64,000 nucleotides of DNA from an uncultured Ruminococcus sp. (GCA_910585865.1 CAJUGO010000002.1:1-64000), one strand, 5' to 3'. Counted from the stretch's first letter, positions 7,315 to 17,445 are shown. Translations and numbers: made by a program. Notes: generated from the letters alone by a model not told the origin.

Positions 7315-10300
7315 TTATGCTGTAATAGAATATATACGATTACCAACTTCATAATAATTCACAAAAACAACAGGAGTATCGCAAAGCTCTACAGTATCGA
7401 TTGTACCGTCACCGTCAGCATCATACATAATGTAGCTGTATGCCTTCATGAGTTGCTTTTGATTATTTTCAGAGTTGTTGTATCCAATATAATACTCTAT
7501 TCTGTTCTTATTGTCAAGATCTGCAGGTGAAATATTTTTGTTAAGAAGCTTTCTTGTATTACCTTTGGAATCTACATAAGTAAGTGTAGTATTCTTTGAA
7601 TCGTTTCTTTGCTCTTTAATAGCAGTTTTGATAGCTGCTAAGTCAACCTCATTAGTGTCATAATTTGCATTATCTTTGTACATCTCAAGATCAGTAATGT
7701 AATTACCGTCGCTGTCCTTCTCAAGTTGGCCGCAAACTTCAAGGAACATACCGCACTTAACATTTGCGTTGCCATTCATAAGAATATCATTGCCGTGTTC
7801 ATATGACAAAGCAAAGTCAGCATAAACCTTGTCATCAGAAGCAGTTTTATTACCGTCTTCATCTGTCCACTGGTTTCTTGAATAATCAAGGAACGAAATT
7901 GTACTGGACTTATCAGTAATGCCGGTTATTTTTCCTTCATAAACAGGCTTGATGTAATAGTTATCATAAACAACATAGTTGAATGTCTGATTATAACACT
8001 TAGCTACAAGGTTTTTACATTCTGAATCAGTGTAGATACCCCAATAGCTGAATTCCTTCACTTTATTCTCATCATTAATGTCTATATATGTTGAAGGAGC
8101 AGTATAAAGATATCCTTCTTCCTCAGATCCGTTGTAGCCAACAAGATTTTCATATGTTACAAGTTTACCGTAATTTACTGTAACAGGATCCAAGAATATA
8201 CCTTCGTTTACATCAAAAGCAATAACCTTAGCAGTACGATCAGTGGTTACTGAATTAATATTAACTGAAATTGTACCGTCAGCATTATTCTCAGTTGTAA
8301 TATTGTTTAAATCCCATTTGATGGTATTGAAGAAGTTATCTTCATAAGGAGCCTTAGCTACAATAAAGTCATTGCTGAGTACTACATTTCCATCAACATC
8401 AACAGTAACATATTTGTCGTATTCAGCACCATTTAAGTTACCCTTAACAACATATTTTTTTGCTCCCTGTGTACGTGAAATATAATTATATGTTAATGAA
8501 TAAGGAGTAGCTACTGCTTTTACTGTAGTATAGTAGTAAAGGTCATTATTTATAATTTTATGCTCTTCGTGATCGAAAAAGCTTTCATCAACCTTTATGA
8601 TTCTTACAAAACGAGCAGTCTTTTTATCATCACCGATAACCTCAGTGTCAGAAGAACCGATTACTGATTTGCCTTCTTCGCTGTCGTAATAGTATTTACA
8701 GTCAACAAATTCATCCTCACCGTTGGTTTCAACTGTAAGAGTAATTTTGAGATAGTAATTAGAACCTTCAACAATCCAGTTCTTTGGTACTGTAATTACA
8801 TCAGCAGTAGTATCATAGTCAGTTATGAATCTGCCGCCTTCACGCGGATGACCATCATAGACACCAACTTTAGCATAGCAGTTAGCCGATCCCTGGAAGT
8901 TTGCATCCCTTAAATCAAGTTCATGATAAACTCTTATATCATCTTTAGTAGCTTTAATATAACGTGCAACGTATGTATCGTTTGCCGCCATAGGTGCTCT
9001 AGACTCTGCAAGCTTAGTATACTCACTGTGACCTGACTGGTCAGTACTCTTAAGATACCATCCTACAAATAAATATTCTGTGCTGTCTGCATCTGAAGCA
9101 GTAGTAATTTTATCAGCTTCAAATGTAAAATATTTACTCGGATCATTGTCAACTGTAAAAGTTGTTTTGCCGTCTGCCTCAGGATTTGAGAAGTGTGCAT
9201 GTGCATTAGTAAAGGTACCTTTATTGGTATCAGTAACAAAATCATCCTTTGTAAAAGGACCGGCTGTTGTATCAGCATACTCGATCTCAATATCAGCTGT
9301 TATAGAATGATCTCTTACTGTATTTAACCATCGTCCGTCAGAACGGAACGTATTACCGTCATCATATGAACGTGCCATATCAAAAGTAACGTATACAGGA
9401 CGATCTGCATAAATATCTCTAGTATCGATATCCGCAATAGCTTTGTATGTGTTCTGATACTCTTCCATCCTGTCAGCCTTACCTATATTGGAAGCTTCTG
9501 TCAGAACATCATTAAATTCCTCATAAGTATCAAATAGGAAAGCAGAAGGAGGCATAAATCCAATCTTTTCCCATTTAGTACCATTGTAAGCATAAACATG
9601 CCAGTCTGTAGAGAACTGACCAATATAGTTTTTTGATTCGCTATTTGCATCACCAACAGATACTACAGCAATAGGATCTTTGGATTTGCCCTCTTCAGTA
9701 AGAGGATTACCAAATATATCTACTGCATCATCATAGTAGTTTCTTAACTCCTCAAAGCCGTTCATGTCGTCTCTTAATTCTACACTGTTAACATCTTTAT
9801 AAGGAACGTCACTAGCTTTGTTTGTATAATCTACATTACGGCGGAAGCTAAATCCTACACGATCAACACCATCCATTTCCGCCAAACGCTTAAATGAGTC
9901 GAAGTCATATGTCTGTCTGTTTACAAGTACATCACCATTTGAATTAATAGAATCTTTATGAATCATATCCTTAGCGTAGTTGTTAAGCAACATACCTTGA
10001 ATAGATCTTGCTACACCATTATCATCTATGATAGTCTTTGGAACCTGAATATAATATCTGCCGCCTTCGTAAACCAACGGTCTACCCGGATAACTACCCA
10101 TACCGGCAAGATCTTCACCATCATACCATGTGTAACAAGCAATAGTATTGCCCCACGCACTTTGAACAGTCTCATCAAAACCAAGAACGTAGATATCTAC
10201 ACAGTTCGAATCATCCGTACGGAAATAAATAGGTGTAATCTCAATTCTATCTCCCTCAAAGTCATCAGGAACTTTGTAAGTCAGGTTGTATACAGGGTCA

Positions 10301-13300
10301 AAATCATCAGCATTCATTTCTTCCTGTGTCGGTCCGTTATCCCTGATACCATAGCTCATTCCATTTATACAGAAAGCTTTTACAAAGTATTTTTTTGTAC
10401 ATTCAATATAATTACCGTTAGCATCCTGAACTACATCATCTTTTAATTTTACATGAAGATTAATTGTTGAGCCTTTCAAAGCATTAAACGTTTTACACAG
10501 ATAACCCTTATCTCCAAGCTCTGTTGCATCTTTAAGTGAACCTTCAATATAACCGGAATCAACAGTTACATCAGCCATGTTTGCGGCAATTCTGTCGCCG
10601 GCAACATCCATAGGAATTGTACCGCTCTTTGCATATATCTTTACCTTCTCGCCAGACGTTTTAGGTCTTTCAACATATATCATACCCTTGTTAGTCCCGC
10701 TTTCAGGTGCCCACTTAAATACATGTGTGCCTGCCTCATTGGCTGTAAAAGTAGGATATTTAAAATTATCTCCATAAGTATACATGGCTATTTTATTGCC
10801 AAGTGTTTCATTAGCAAAGTAGTCTGTATTTGCAGTAGGCGAAGGAGTTGTATTTAAAGCTGATTTCTCAATATAGAAATTAAATGTTTCATTTTCTTCC
10901 AGATAAAGCGAAAGTGTAAACTCATTATCTACATTAGTAACTCTGAATGCACCCAAAGAAGTATATGTGCCGTTATCATTCTTAACAAGGCGGTAATCTG
11001 AAGCTTTTCCACCGAAAACTGCGTACATTTTAACTGCAGCAGAAACAGTAATAGTTTTTTGCCAATCAGTATACAAAGCAGCTCCTGTACCTTCAGGATT
11101 ATCGTACCAGCCAATGAACTCATATTTGCTATTAGCTACAGTAGCCTCAAATGTTACTTCTGTACCGCTGAGTACATTGTCACCGGAATTAATAGCTGTT
11201 CCATTCACTTTTGCTTTTACTGTACCCATACCTTTAAATTTATTGCCAACACCAAAATCGACCTTAAAGGATGGAAGTTCATCATAAACAGTAATTGTTT
11301 TAGTTACTGTATTTGAATACATTCTCTTGCTTGTATTATCAACTGCATAAGCTTCGATAACATAATCACCGGATTCAGCTGGTGTAAATGAAGCGGCTGT
11401 ACCACTGTGTACTACAGTGCCGTCCTTTGTAACCTTATAGTATACAGTATAATCGTCCTGACCGGCAGTTTTGCCTCTGTGGTCATTCTTTGTAACTGTA
11501 AGATTTACCGGATTTTCTTTTACTAATACGGAAGAAGCATTAACTTCTGTAAGCTTTAATGCAGGGATTACGCCTGTACCATCACCATAATTTGATTCAG
11601 CTTTCTTAAGTGTACCGTAATAATAACAAGCACCGCTAACAGGAGTTACAGTTTGACCCCAAGGCGTTCCAGCTCTACCTACTGTAACAGAAGCACCTGC
11701 ATCTGCCTTATAGATAAAAACTCTAAATTTATTAGACTGTGCATCAATTTTTGTTAACCCATTGTACAAATCAGCTTGAGGAAGCTCTTGAATTTGTGTA
11801 ACATTATGAGCACCGTCAGCAGTTACCAGGGGATGTATAGAATCTGTCCACTGAGAACCGAAAGCGACGTAGAAAAATACTTCCTGAGTTTCTTCAAACT
11901 GAACAGATACTTCTCTGTCAGCACTTACAGAAAGGATGCTGTAGGTTTGTCCTTTTTGACTTGTGTTATTATTCCAGCTTGCAACAGTATAGTTTGCATC
12001 AGGAACTGCCGTAAATTCAACGCCGGAACCGGAAAGTATACTTACGCTTCTGAGTGAAGTATCAGTGTTGTTTACTACAGTGCCATCAATCTTTGTATAC
12101 TTAGAAATATAAGCACTGCCGTTAGCACCGGGAGTTACAGTTACTGTTACAGCAGTTCTTTTTTCAACTGTAACAATGTTAGAATCTGCATTCTCGCAGA
12201 TATAATTATCATTATCAAACTCTTTTATCTTAACAGCGAAAGTATTTGAAGCATTTAAATCTGCACCGTTTACTACAACTTCTCCTGAAACAAGATCAGC
12301 CTTTGTTACAGAAGCAAAAGGAGCAGCACCGTCATTCTTATAAAAATCAAACACCACACCGTTAGGATAGCTTGAATAATTGCTGATACTTAATGTTACA
12401 CTTGAATCTTCAGTAACATATGATGTATCTGCAGCTAACACCGGCTTATCAATTGCTACTTTATCAGCCAAAGCATTATAAGCATCGGTAAGATTGCTTG
12501 ATAATGTCTCGTAATCTGAATCGGATTCTGCTTTTGATGAAGCAGGATAAGGCTTGCCGTTTACAGCATTTGAAGCAGCTTCATACGCTGTTTTATATGC
12601 TTCGTATGTAGCTTTTGTCTTTGTTGCTTCTAATGAAGCAGGCTGAGGATAGTCACCTGCAATATTTTTAACAATTGTATCATATGCACTCTGATAATCA
12701 GAGGGGTTAACCGTGATTGTAACTGGTGCGCTTGTAGCTGATTCTGAATTTTCACCGTCAGATACAGTAACTTTCAATGCAACAGTATATGAATCCTTTG
12801 AAACAGCCTTACAAGGTGTTTTGAATGTATCACCTTCTATGTAATCACTGAGATTAGTTACAGCAGTACCGTTCTTTTTAACGATATATTCATAGGTATA
12901 GTTAAGACCAGAAATTTCTGTTGGTTTAACAGGAGTAAGATCAACTGTATCACCGATATAAGCAGAGTCAGCTGCACTTAATGAAACTTCAGGAGCTTCT
13001 AAAGCAAAAGAAGCGGTTAAAGTTACATCAGAAGAAGGCATTGTGTAAACACCGCCAACAGCAGACAATGTAGTTGCTCCGGACTTAACGGTTAATGAAC
13101 CTAATTGATATCCGGTATCAGCTTCAGTACTAACTTTAAACTTACTGCCGCTCATTACCTGAGTTAAATCAGAAATTGGTGTGCCGCTTTCATCAGTAAC
13201 TGTTACATTACCGTGAGAACAATCAGCAACAGTAATTTTAAATGGCTGCGCACTGCCTGTAACCCAAACCTTTGGTGTTGAGCCTGACTGATCAACATAA

Positions 13301-14292
13301 ATTATATAAGAACCTGCTTCACTAAATTTAAATGCACCATCAGAACCGACTTCTGTAAGTTTTGCTGTCGCAAGCGAACTACAGCCAGCTACATCAAAGT
13401 CATTACCATGACCAGTTCCTACCGGTCTGTACTGGTTAGAACCGTCACTTAATCTAAAATACTTATTAGCAGCAACGGTAACTTCTTTTTTAAATACATT
13501 TTCACCTACTTCCGGTGCATATGTATCAATCTTATCATTACTACCCATAGTAGCATTCCACTGTCCATCAGAAGCTAAATCTCCCTCAAGTGCATACTTG
13601 GCGCTGGGAGCTTCTGGAGCAGATATCACTATGGTAACTGAAAAAGATGAACTAGTGTCACCGGATTTAGCCATTACTTTATATGAACCTGTTGAATCAA
13701 CAGTTGTTTTACCGTTAGTAAATGTAGCACCACTTACTTCAACACCATCTTTATAAAGAACAAATGTTGTACCACTTGGATAAGCGCCAGCATTAGTTAC
13801 AGTAATATCAACAGTTCCGCCAGGAGTAATCGTACTGCTTGAACTTGAAATTGTAGGAGTTGCAAGCCCCCCAATTGACGGTAAGCTTGTTGAAGCAGAA
13901 ATTTTCTTTGTACTATGTGTAAAAATAATATAGAAAGTTCCTGTTTGGGCTATCTTACAGTTATCACTCTGGTTTGCAATTGAAATTTCAGAACTACTAT
14001 CAATATTTCCCGTAGCGTACTGCGGCTCCCATGCATCAGCAGCTTCAGTAATTTTAAATTGATAGTCACCATTACCGGTTGCTTTCCAGTAAGAATAAGT
14101 ACCATCAGCACTTGGGGTCATTGCCGAACCTGGGCCCCAACTACCAATTTCTGCCTGATTGCCACGAACATAATATGTAGTATCAGCAGCATTTGCTGTC
14201 AGTGTACCAACAAGCATTGTCGAAAGCATCATCATTATTGCAAGGATAACTGACAATGAACTCTTGCTGATACGAAGAATTTTTGTTTTCAT
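7315..14292 (-). CDS. giant secreted multidomain surface protein (2325 aa)
   Basis: An exported protein with a signal peptide ending near ANA-A (about residue 35). Numbering from the start chosen here, two carbohydrate-binding-like beta-sandwich modules (about 38-135 and 230-348) are followed by Ig-like segments, an InlB B-repeat-like domain (about 351-430, with ..YTMPSSDVTLTASF), a helical FIVAR-like stretch (about 540-630), a second B-repeat-like domain and many further beta modules. Near the C terminus is one calcium-loop-like DADGDGTID, but no full dockerin, LPXTG or membrane anchor. The start is the ATG at 14292 behind GGAGGT. It is probably an adhesin or polysaccharide-binding protein; no catalytic domain was recognised. 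Confidence 0.85.
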   Translation of the reverse strand: MKTKILRISKSSLSVILAIMMMLSTMLVGTLTANAADTTYYVRGNQAEIGSWGPGSAMTPSADGTYSYWKATGNGDYQFKITEAADAWEPQYATGNIDSSSEISIANQSDNCKIAQTGTFYIIFTHSTKKISASTSLPSIGGLATPTISSSSSTITPGGTVDITVTNAGAYPSGTTFVLYKDGVEVSGATFTNGKTTVDSTGSYKVMAKSGDTSSSFSVTIVISAPEAPSAKYALEGDLASDGQWNATMGSNDKIDTYAPEVGENVFKKEVTVAANKYFRLSDGSNQYRPVGTGHGNDFDVAGCSSLATAKLTEVGSDGAFKFSEAGSYIIYVDQSGSTPKVWVTGSAQPFKITVADCSHGNVTVTDESGTPISDLTQVMSGSKFKVSTEADTGYQLGSLTVKSGATTLSAVGGVYTMPSSDVTLTASFALEAPEVSLSAADSAYIGDTVDLTPVKPTEISGLNYTYEYIVKKNGTAVTNLSDYIEGDTFKTPCKAVSKDSYTVALKVTVSDGENSESATSAPVTITVNPSDYQSAYDTIVKNIAGDYPQPASLEATKTKATYEAYKTAYEAASNAVNGKPYPASSKAESDSDYETLSSNLTDAYNALADKVAIDKPVLAADTSYVTEDSSVTLSISNYSSYPNGVVFDFYKNDGAAPFASVTKADLVSGEVVVNGADLNASNTFAVKIKEFDNDNYICENADSNIVTVEKRTAVTVTVTPGANGSAYISKYTKIDGTVVNNTDTSLRSVSILSGSGVEFTAVPDANYTVASWNNNTSQKGQTYSILSVSADREVSVQFEETQEVFFYVAFGSQWTDSIHPLVTADGAHNVTQIQELPQADLYNGLTKIDAQSNKFRVFIYKADAGASVTVGRAGTPWGQTVTPVSGACYYYGTLKKAESNYGDGTGVIPALKLTEVNASSVLVKENPVNLTVTKNDHRGKTAGQDDYTVYYKVTKDGTVVHSGTAASFTPAESGDYVIEAYAVDNTSKRMYSNTVTKTITVYDELPSFKVDFGVGNKFKGMGTVKAKVNGTAINSGDNVLSGTEVTFEATVANSKYEFIGWYDNPEGTGAALYTDWQKTITVSAAVKMYAVFGGKASDYRLVKNDNGTYTSLGAFRVTNVDNEFTLSLYLEENETFNFYIEKSALNTTPSPTANTDYFANETLGNKIAMYTYGDNFKYPTFTANEAGTHVFKWAPESGTNKGMIYVERPKTSGEKVKIYAKSGTIPMDVAGDRIAANMADVTVDSGYIEGSLKDATELGDKGYLCKTFNALKGSTINLHVKLKDDVVQDANGNYIECTKKYFVKAFCINGMSYGIRDNGPTQEEMNADDFDPVYNLTYKVPDDFEGDRIEITPIYFRTDDSNCVDIYVLGFDETVQSAWGNTIACYTWYDGEDLAGMGSYPGRPLVYEGGRYYIQVPKTIIDDNGVARSIQGMLLNNYAKDMIHKDSINSNGDVLVNRQTYDFDSFKRLAEMDGVDRVGFSFRRNVDYTNKASDVPYKDVNSVELRDDMNGFEELRNYYDDAVDIFGNPLTEEGKSKDPIAVVSVGDANSESKNYIGQFSTDWHVYAYNGTKWEKIGFMPPSAFLFDTYEEFNDVLTEASNIGKADRMEEYQNTYKAIADIDTRDIYADRPVYVTFDMARSYDDGNTFRSDGRWLNTVRDHSITADIEIEYADTTAGPFTKDDFVTDTNKGTFTNAHAHFSNPEADGKTTFTVDNDPSKYFTFEADKITTASDADSTEYLFVGWYLKSTDQSGHSEYTKLAESRAPMAANDTYVARYIKATKDDIRVYHELDLRDANFQGSANCYAKVGVYDGHPREGGRFITDYDTTADVITVPKNWIVEGSNYYLKITLTVETNGEDEFVDCKYYYDSEEGKSVIGSSDTEVIGDDKKTARFVRIIKVDESFFDHEEHKIINNDLYYYTTVKAVATPYSLTYNYISRTQGAKKYVVKGNLNGAEYDKYVTVDVDGNVVLSNDFIVAKAPYEDNFFNTIKWDLNNITTENNADGTISVNINSVTTDRTAKVIAFDVNEGIFLDPVTVNYGKLVTYENLVGYNGSEEEGYLYTAPSTYIDINDENKVKEFSYWGIYTDSECKNLVAKCYNQTFNYVVYDNYYIKPVYEGKITGITDKSSTISFLDYSRNQWTDEDGNKTASDDKVYADFALSYEHGNDILMNGNANVKCGMFLEVCGQLEKDSDGNYITDLEMYKDNANYDTNEVDLAAIKTAIKEQRNDSKNTTLTYVDSKGNTRKLLNKNISPADLDNKNRIEYYIGYNNSENNQKQLMKAYSYIMYDADGDGTIDTVELCDTPVVFVNYYEVGNRIYSITA

Positions 14293-14421
14293 ATTTATTA
14301 CCTCCATAACCAAATATTATGCAGTGCAAAAGTGTATTCAGGGTTTGACTTTTACCGCCTGACCAACGGTGAACTTTACTGTAGCCCGGTCAAAATAAAA
14401 ACACAAGTCTGCACTTGTTTA
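14293..14421 (-). promoter_or_regulatory. Structured 5' leader of the giant gene (riboswitch-like)
   Basis: The predicted transcript begins about 14421. Its first bases fold: TGCACT/AGTGCA (14410-14415 with 14323-14328) closes the structure, ACAC/GTGT (14401-14404 with 14332-14335) continues it, and GGTCA/TGACC (14388-14392 with 14360-14364) forms an inner arm. A GGG/CCC contact between the arm loop (14385-14387) and 14341-14343 could form a pseudoknot. The ribosome site GGAGGT follows. I could not match it to a known riboswitch class. Confidence 0.5.
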
Positions 14422-14427
14422 CAATTG

Positions 14428-14456
14428 ATTATATCATTTTTTCTTAATTTTTTCAA
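14428..14456 (-). promoter_or_regulatory. Promoter of the giant-protein operon
   Basis: On the minus strand TTGAAA (14451-14456) and a perfect TATAAT (14428-14433) are separated by 17 bases. Transcription should start near 14421, about 130 bases before the start codon. Confidence 0.8.
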
Positions 14457-14532
14457 TTCCTTTTAATTAATTTTATACATTTTGTCTGTTTTGATGATTA
14501 CTTTTTTCTGCTTATTAACTAAAATTGTCATT

Positions 14533-14765
14533 TTGACAACAAGTATCGGTGATATGCATAATTTTTTTGAGAAATTTAGGGCAGTTTACACATTATTTTT
14601 TAAATAATTTTTGCACCATTTTCTAAGCCTTTTGTCACATTTCGTATATAACCAAGAGAAGCAACAGCATATTTTGTGTGTTTATTACAACTCCAGTGTC
14701 CAATCTGCAGTATAATTCTCTCTTTGCGCAAGAGGGATATTGGAAATAAACTGCCCTTTTAATTG
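14533..14765 (+). ncRNA. Possible orphan non-coding RNA, or MITE-like repeat
   Basis: A perfect 11-bp inverted repeat (AGGGCAGTTTA 14578-14588, TAAACTGCCCT 14747-14757) encloses 158 bases without an ORF. A plus-strand promoter precedes it: TTGACA (14533-14538), 18 bases, then CATAAT (14557-14562). The closing arm is followed by TTTTAATT. An inner hairpin lies around TTTGCGCAAGAG. It could be a stable RNA closed by a terminal stem, or terminal repeats of a miniature mobile element. This, with the leader and promoter to its left, accounts for the roughly 570-base gap between genes. Confidence 0.35.
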
Positions 14766-14811
14766 AAAAATACTGTCAAATTAACCATAATCACAATTTC
14801 TTTGTAAATTA

Positions 14812-14849
14812 TTTATAAAAAAATAAAGCTCCCTCATATAAAGGGAGCT
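14812..14849 (-). terminator. Terminator of the pseudokinase gene
   Basis: AGGGAGCT (14842-14849) pairs with AGCTCCCT (14827-14834). On the minus strand a TTTATTTTTTT run follows the stem. Confidence 0.85.
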
Positions 14850-14859
14850 ATGGTTAATA

Positions 14860-16518
14860 TTATGGAGTTGTAGATACCGGTTCTTTACCTTTACTTACAA
14901 TAATCACTACTGTTGAGCCGTATTCAAGAGTATCTCCCTCAACATGCTCTTTATATCTTATTACTCTTCCTTCTGCTTCTTTATCACTGTATTCATATTC
15001 TGCCTTTGCAAGTAAACCCTGTTCAGCGATATCTGCTGCTGCCAGATCGAGTTTTTCACCTTCAACTTTCGGTAATGTTCTCATCTGTGAACCCTTGCTG
15101 ACAGATACACTTATTACCACAGAATCTTCCTGAGTTATTTTTGAACCGGCTGAAGGAAACTGAGACATAACTACCCCTTCAGGATATTCATCGCTGTAAT
15201 CATCGGAATAGTTCTTGTATACTGTTATAGTATCATCTGTTTCGTCCTTTTTGACAACATCATCATACTTCATGCCGACATAGTTTGGAATTGTTGCGCC
15301 GGTCCATTCAGTATTCTGTGTTGCATCAACACTAGCATCGGTATTATTATCAAACATTCCGGAAAGCGGATTCTGCATAAGCCAGAACACACCTGCAATA
15401 CCAAGCACAAGTACGGTTACTGCTGCTGAGATTATAACTATTGATATGTGCGACATACCGTTTGATGCTTTACGGTTTCTTTCGGATTTTGTAAGATTCA
15501 TGCTGGCTGTACGGGAAATTTCGTCCTGTATTGCTTTTGCTGTATATGCCACAGACAGCTGCGAACGCAATTCGTCAAAATCAGTTATTCTGTTCTCTCT
15601 CTCAATTTGAAGTCCGTTTGCAAGTGCGGACACAACATGAGGCGGCAATCTTTTCACAGTTGTTGTACTCATAAGCAGCCGGCTGTCTTTGCGGCGCTCA
15701 ACCGCATTCTTGGGCATGTGTCCTGTCAGAGCATAAAACAGTGTTGCGCAAAATCCGTAAATATCTGTTATATCGTCAAGCGGGAAGTTATCCTCGTACT
15801 GTTCAGGAGCTGCAGCACCTGAAAACAGCTGTGATTTTAACGATGTTCCGCGTTTGCGCTCATTCTCTGTGGCAAACCCTGAAATCTTAATTTTTCCCGA
15901 AGCTGTAATATACATATTCTTTGGAGCAATTGCGTAATGACCTACTCCTCTTCTGTGCAGCGCTTCAAGCGCAGATATTACCGGCATAAACAGCGGTCTT
16001 GCAATATCCCAATCCAAATGTCCGCTGCTGCGCTCTACATACTCTTCAAAAGGTATAAGATCTTCATTTTCCTCTACTACATATACAGTATTATTTTCTT
16101 CAAATATATTATGAACATGCATTAGAGCCGAAAGCTCACGAAGCTCTGAAAGTATACGGTAAAAATTCAGGAATTCATCCTTGAGCTTATTATAGATAAG
16201 ACGATTTTCGTAGTTTATCTTAACGTCTGTTGTTCCCTCTTCACGGGAGAAAAGACCTATCGGCAAAAATTCACACACTATCACTATATCGCCTGTTTGC
16301 TTATCATAGCTGAGATAGCGAGTGCTTTCACCGTTAGTATCAATCCCTGTTCCGACTATATATCGGTTTGACAGTATTGTTCCGTATGGCAAAAAAGGAG
16401 CTTGCTGTCTTTCAGTTGTATCAAAACCACAGGACGGGCAAATCTTATGATTACCGATTTCCTGCATACATCCCATACACAATGACATATTGTTATTCAA
16501 CTCCACATTGTTTTTCAT
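14860..16518 (-). CDS. membrane PASTA protein with a pseudokinase domain
   Basis: An approximately 552-residue protein with a zinc-ribbon-like N terminus (CMGC...CPSC), a Ser/Thr-kinase-like domain (about 45-320), a single membrane helix (about 355-380) and two extracellular PASTA repeats. The kinase fold is recognisable from the APE segment (AAPEQY) and the helix DIYGFCATLFYALTG, but the catalytic parts are gone: HRDxKPxN reads HYAIAPKN, DFG reads SGF, and the glycine-rich loop and VAIK lysine are not evident. A signalling or sensing role without phosphotransfer is likely. I use the ATG at 16518; a TTG two codons earlier (16524) has a better-placed GGA. The active PASTA kinase prkC lies about 2 kb upstream. 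Confidence 0.85.
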   Translation of the reverse strand: MKNNVELNNNMSLCMGCMQEIGNHKICPSCGFDTTERQQAPFLPYGTILSNRYIVGTGIDTNGESTRYLSYDKQTGDIVIVCEFLPIGLFSREEGTTDVKINYENRLIYNKLKDEFLNFYRILSELRELSALMHVHNIFEENNTVYVVEENEDLIPFEEYVERSSGHLDWDIARPLFMPVISALEALHRRGVGHYAIAPKNMYITASGKIKISGFATENERKRGTSLKSQLFSGAAAPEQYEDNFPLDDITDIYGFCATLFYALTGHMPKNAVERRKDSRLLMSTTTVKRLPPHVVSALANGLQIERENRITDFDELRSQLSVAYTAKAIQDEISRTASMNLTKSERNRKASNGMSHISIVIISAAVTVLVLGIAGVFWLMQNPLSGMFDNNTDASVDATQNTEWTGATIPNYVGMKYDDVVKKDETDDTITVYKNYSDDYSDEYPEGVVMSQFPSAGSKITQEDSVVISVSVSKGSQMRTLPKVEGEKLDLAAADIAEQGLLAKAEYEYSDKEAEGRVIRYKEHVEGDTLEYGSTVVIIVSKGKEPVSTTP

Positions 16519-16648
16519 TAGCAAATTTTGTCCGAAAAGAATTATAGCACAGCAGAATTATTCTTTTCAAGACTTAAAGATGTCATTATAATTACAGTTT
16601 TGTTATTGTAAAACCGTAATAAATTCCCATTATGTGAATATATAACTT

Positions 16649-16724
16649 TGGTGGAGATAACGGGGCTCGAACCCGTGACCTTTTGACTGCCAGTCAAACA
16701 CTCTCCCAGCTGAGCTATACCCCC
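16649..16724 (-). tRNA. tRNA-Ala (GGC)
   Basis: A cloverleaf with anticodon GGC (loop CTGGCAG), acceptor stem GGGGGTA with TATCTCC, including the G3-U70 wobble pair that identifies alanine tRNAs, and an encoded CCA. Confidence 0.95.
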
Positions 16725-16809
16725 AGATAATGATATGAATAGTTATATTATACACAAGATAACCTTTTCTTTCTTTTATAAAAGAAATTTAAAGATAAAA
16801 TATCTTCTG

Positions 16810-17442
16810 TCATAAGCATTCTTTCAAATTGATTATAAGTATTGCATTTCCGTCATAAATATTTATCGTTGATATATCAGACATAAATATATTTGACACA
16901 CCCATAGGCACACTGCTGGTCAGAGAATACTTATCAAGCGGATACTCAACTCCTGTGTAACTTACGCAGACATCGCTGCATCCAAACGGGAAAAGAGAAA
17001 AAGTTTTTCCGTTATATCCGCTAAATTTATAATCCCCGACAGACAAATACTCGATATGCTCGTCAGGAGAAAGTAAATATCCCTTTGCTCCTTTTAATGA
17101 AATATACTGTAAGGCAGACACATTGGCAAAAGTATGATCAAATCTGCCTCCGATTGCTCCCAAAATTGCTATTTCATCATATCCGCGCTCTATTGCTATA
17201 TCAATTGAATGCATAGTATCTGTATCATCTTTATGCGGATTAAGTACAATAGTTTCACAATCATGAAAAATCTTTTTTCCGCAAGAGTCAAAATCACTCA
17301 CTACAAGATTGGGAGTAAGATCTGAGCGGGAAGCATATATGCATCCTTTGTCAGCACAGATTATATAATCATCAGACTTAACGGTTTTCTTTATAAAGTT
17401 TATATCAACATTGGGCGAACCTGAAATAATTATACAACGCAT
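16810..17442 (-). CDS. thiN: thiamine diphosphokinase
   Basis: A 210-residue enzyme that transfers pyrophosphate from ATP to thiamine to give thiamine diphosphate in the cytoplasm. Family landmarks are the N-terminal GSP, CADKGC, SDFDSCGKK and GAIGGRFDHTFANV, the last carrying the thiamine- and metal-binding Asp/His. The ATG at 17442 follows AAAGGAG, which overlaps the end of rsgA. It is the last gene of the long housekeeping cluster; in Bacillus subtilis rpe lies between rsgA and thiN, but here the two are nearly adjacent. Confidence 0.93.
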   Translation of the reverse strand: MRCIIISGSPNVDINFIKKTVKSDDYIICADKGCIYASRSDLTPNLVVSDFDSCGKKIFHDCETIVLNPHKDDTDTMHSIDIAIERGYDEIAILGAIGGRFDHTFANVSALQYISLKGAKGYLLSPDEHIEYLSVGDYKFSGYNGKTFSLFPFGCSDVCVSYTGVEYPLDKYSLTSSVPMGVSNIFMSDISTINIYDGNAILIINLKECL

Positions 17443-17445
17443 TTA

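Noticed and set aside
9958..10446. 162-codon open frame on the plus strand inside the giant gene
   Set aside because: It is antisense to a continuous coding frame, has no ribosome site and shows no domain pattern.
14293..14421. Assignment of the leader to c-di-GMP, TPP, cobalamin or SAM riboswitches
   Set aside because: I looked for the conserved cores of these classes and did not find them; the identity is left open.
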